Origin: Acidobacteriaceae bacterium
GTDB taxonomy: Bacteria > Acidobacteriota > Terriglobia > Terriglobales > Acidobacteriaceae
Assembly (NCBI GenBank): GCA_003156235.1
Contig: PMGP01000268.1
Location: 8,249 to 14,958, forward strand
Length of the DNA stretch: 6,710 nt
Direction of reading: 5' to 3'
Position numbers and translations under genes: made by a program. The notes beneath the pieces were generated by a model. The model had not been told where the DNA came from. It was given only the letters and a program-made list of their open reading frames with translations, and ran no database searches. Positions within the stretch are counted from its first letter, which is position 1. Each line of letters begins with the position of its first letter. Below are positions 6,200-6,710 of the stretch, piece by piece.

Positions 6200-6710
6200 A
6201 TGACGACTGACAATAAAACGGCGTTGGTAACCGGCGCATCGGGGACACTCGGCGCAGCCATGGCGCAGGCCATGGCTGTTGCGGGTTGGCGCGTGGCCGT
6301 TCACTATCATCGAGGGCAGGACGCCGCCAACCGCGTGGTGGAGAAGATTCTTGCCGTCGGCGGAGAAGCCGTTGCCTTTGCCGCCGATCTCTCCAGCCAA
6401 CCGGAGGCGGCTGCGCTCTTTGAACAAATCGAGGAGCGTTTCGGCCCAGTGGATTGCCTGGTAAATAATGCGGGCATCAACCGCGATGTGTTGTTGGCCT
6501 TCATGTCCGAAGAGCAGTGGGACGAGGTCATCGACACCAATCTGCGCGCCACCTACGTCTGCTCGCGGCAGGCCGTGCTGGCAATGATGCGCAGTGGCGG
6601 CGGGAGCATCTGCAATATCGTTTCGCCCAGCGGGGTGCGCGGCCAGGCAGGCCAGTGCAACTACGCAGCCTCCAAGGGAGGCATGATTGCCTTTACCAAG
6701 TCGCTGGCGC
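6200..6710 (+). CDS. fabG: 3-oxoacyl-ACP reductase FabG-type short-chain dehydrogenase (3' end outside window)
   Basis: The first 170 codons of a protein that is usually about 245 residues; the right edge cuts it. It begins MTTDNKTALVTGASGTLG, with the NAD(P)-binding TGxxxGxG motif at residues 11-18. NNAG is at 89-92, followed by INRD and WDEVIDTNL (107-115), close to the NNAGITRD and WDDVIDTNL of classical FabG. The catalytic residues are N114, S142, Y155 and K159, with the Ser-Tyr spacing of 13 and the YxxxK motif intact. FabG reduces 3-oxoacyl-ACP to 3-hydroxyacyl-ACP with NADPH in the cytoplasm. ATG 6200 is only 6 bp after the preceding stop codon and has no clear Shine-Dalgarno site, so translational coupling is likely. 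Its place in this operon suggests a paralogue dedicated to a specialised acyl or polyene product rather than housekeeping fatty acid synthesis. That role is inference; the fold and chemistry are well supported. Confidence 0.92.
   Translation, partial: MTTDNKTALVTGASGTLGAAMAQAMAVAGWRVAVHYHRGQDAANRVVEKILAVGGEAVAFAADLSSQPEAAALFEQIEERFGPVDCLVNNAGINRDVLLAFMSEEQWDEVIDTNLRATYVCSRQAVLAMMRSGGGSICNIVSPSGVRGQAGQCNYAASKGGMIAFTKSLA

Noticed and set aside
5576..6427. 283-codon minus-strand frame across the end of the barrel gene and fabG
   Set aside because: It spans two genes with recognisable protein motifs on the + strand and shows no family features of its own.

Overview
The window looks like chromosomal DNA from a Gram-negative bacterium with GC-rich coding sequence. 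My best guess is Acidobacteriota (Terriglobales-like). The outer-membrane β-barrel protein and the RND/MMPL exporter require two membranes. The barrel region reads like families I associate with Acidobacteriota, and a tetraether/membrane-spanning-lipid-synthase-type radical SAM enzyme fits a phylum known to make iso-diabolic acid. No rRNA or other taxonomic marker is present, so this assignment is inference.

Layout, all genes on the + strand: (1) 1-666, the C-terminal 221 codons of an RND/MMPL-family exporter, cut by the left edge. (2) 667-1524, about 860 bp without a convincing gene. It is poorer in GC than the genes and crowded with low-complexity and repeat structures: degenerate TTTTC-GGGCAAAAT repeats, a U-loop hairpin, a 26-nt block of guanine runs, an 8-bp tandem repeat, a spaced direct repeat, and a perfect 12-bp inverted repeat just upstream of the next gene. 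(3) 1525-3093, a radical SAM enzyme with an N-terminal Cys4 (rubredoxin-like) motif and cysteines for extra clusters, best matched to the Tes/Mss (MJ0619-like) family. (4) 3149-6193, a large exported protein that appears to fuse a TIM-barrel-like domain with β-sandwich, a LolA/RseB-like lipid-binding domain, and a C-terminal outer-membrane β-barrel. (5) 6200-6710, the first 170 codons of a FabG-type 3-oxoacyl-ACP reductase, cut by the right edge.

Genes 3 to 5 are tightly spaced (55 bp or an overlap, then 6 bp) and probably form one transcription unit starting near 1500. Together with the MMPL exporter upstream, the set reads as a lipid synthesis and delivery module. FabG would work on acyl chains, the radical SAM enzyme would couple or modify lipid carbon, MMPL would move the product across the inner membrane, and the LolA/β-barrel fusion would take it to or through the outer membrane. 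This joint role is inference. The protein families themselves are fairly secure, except the N-terminal domain of the fusion protein.
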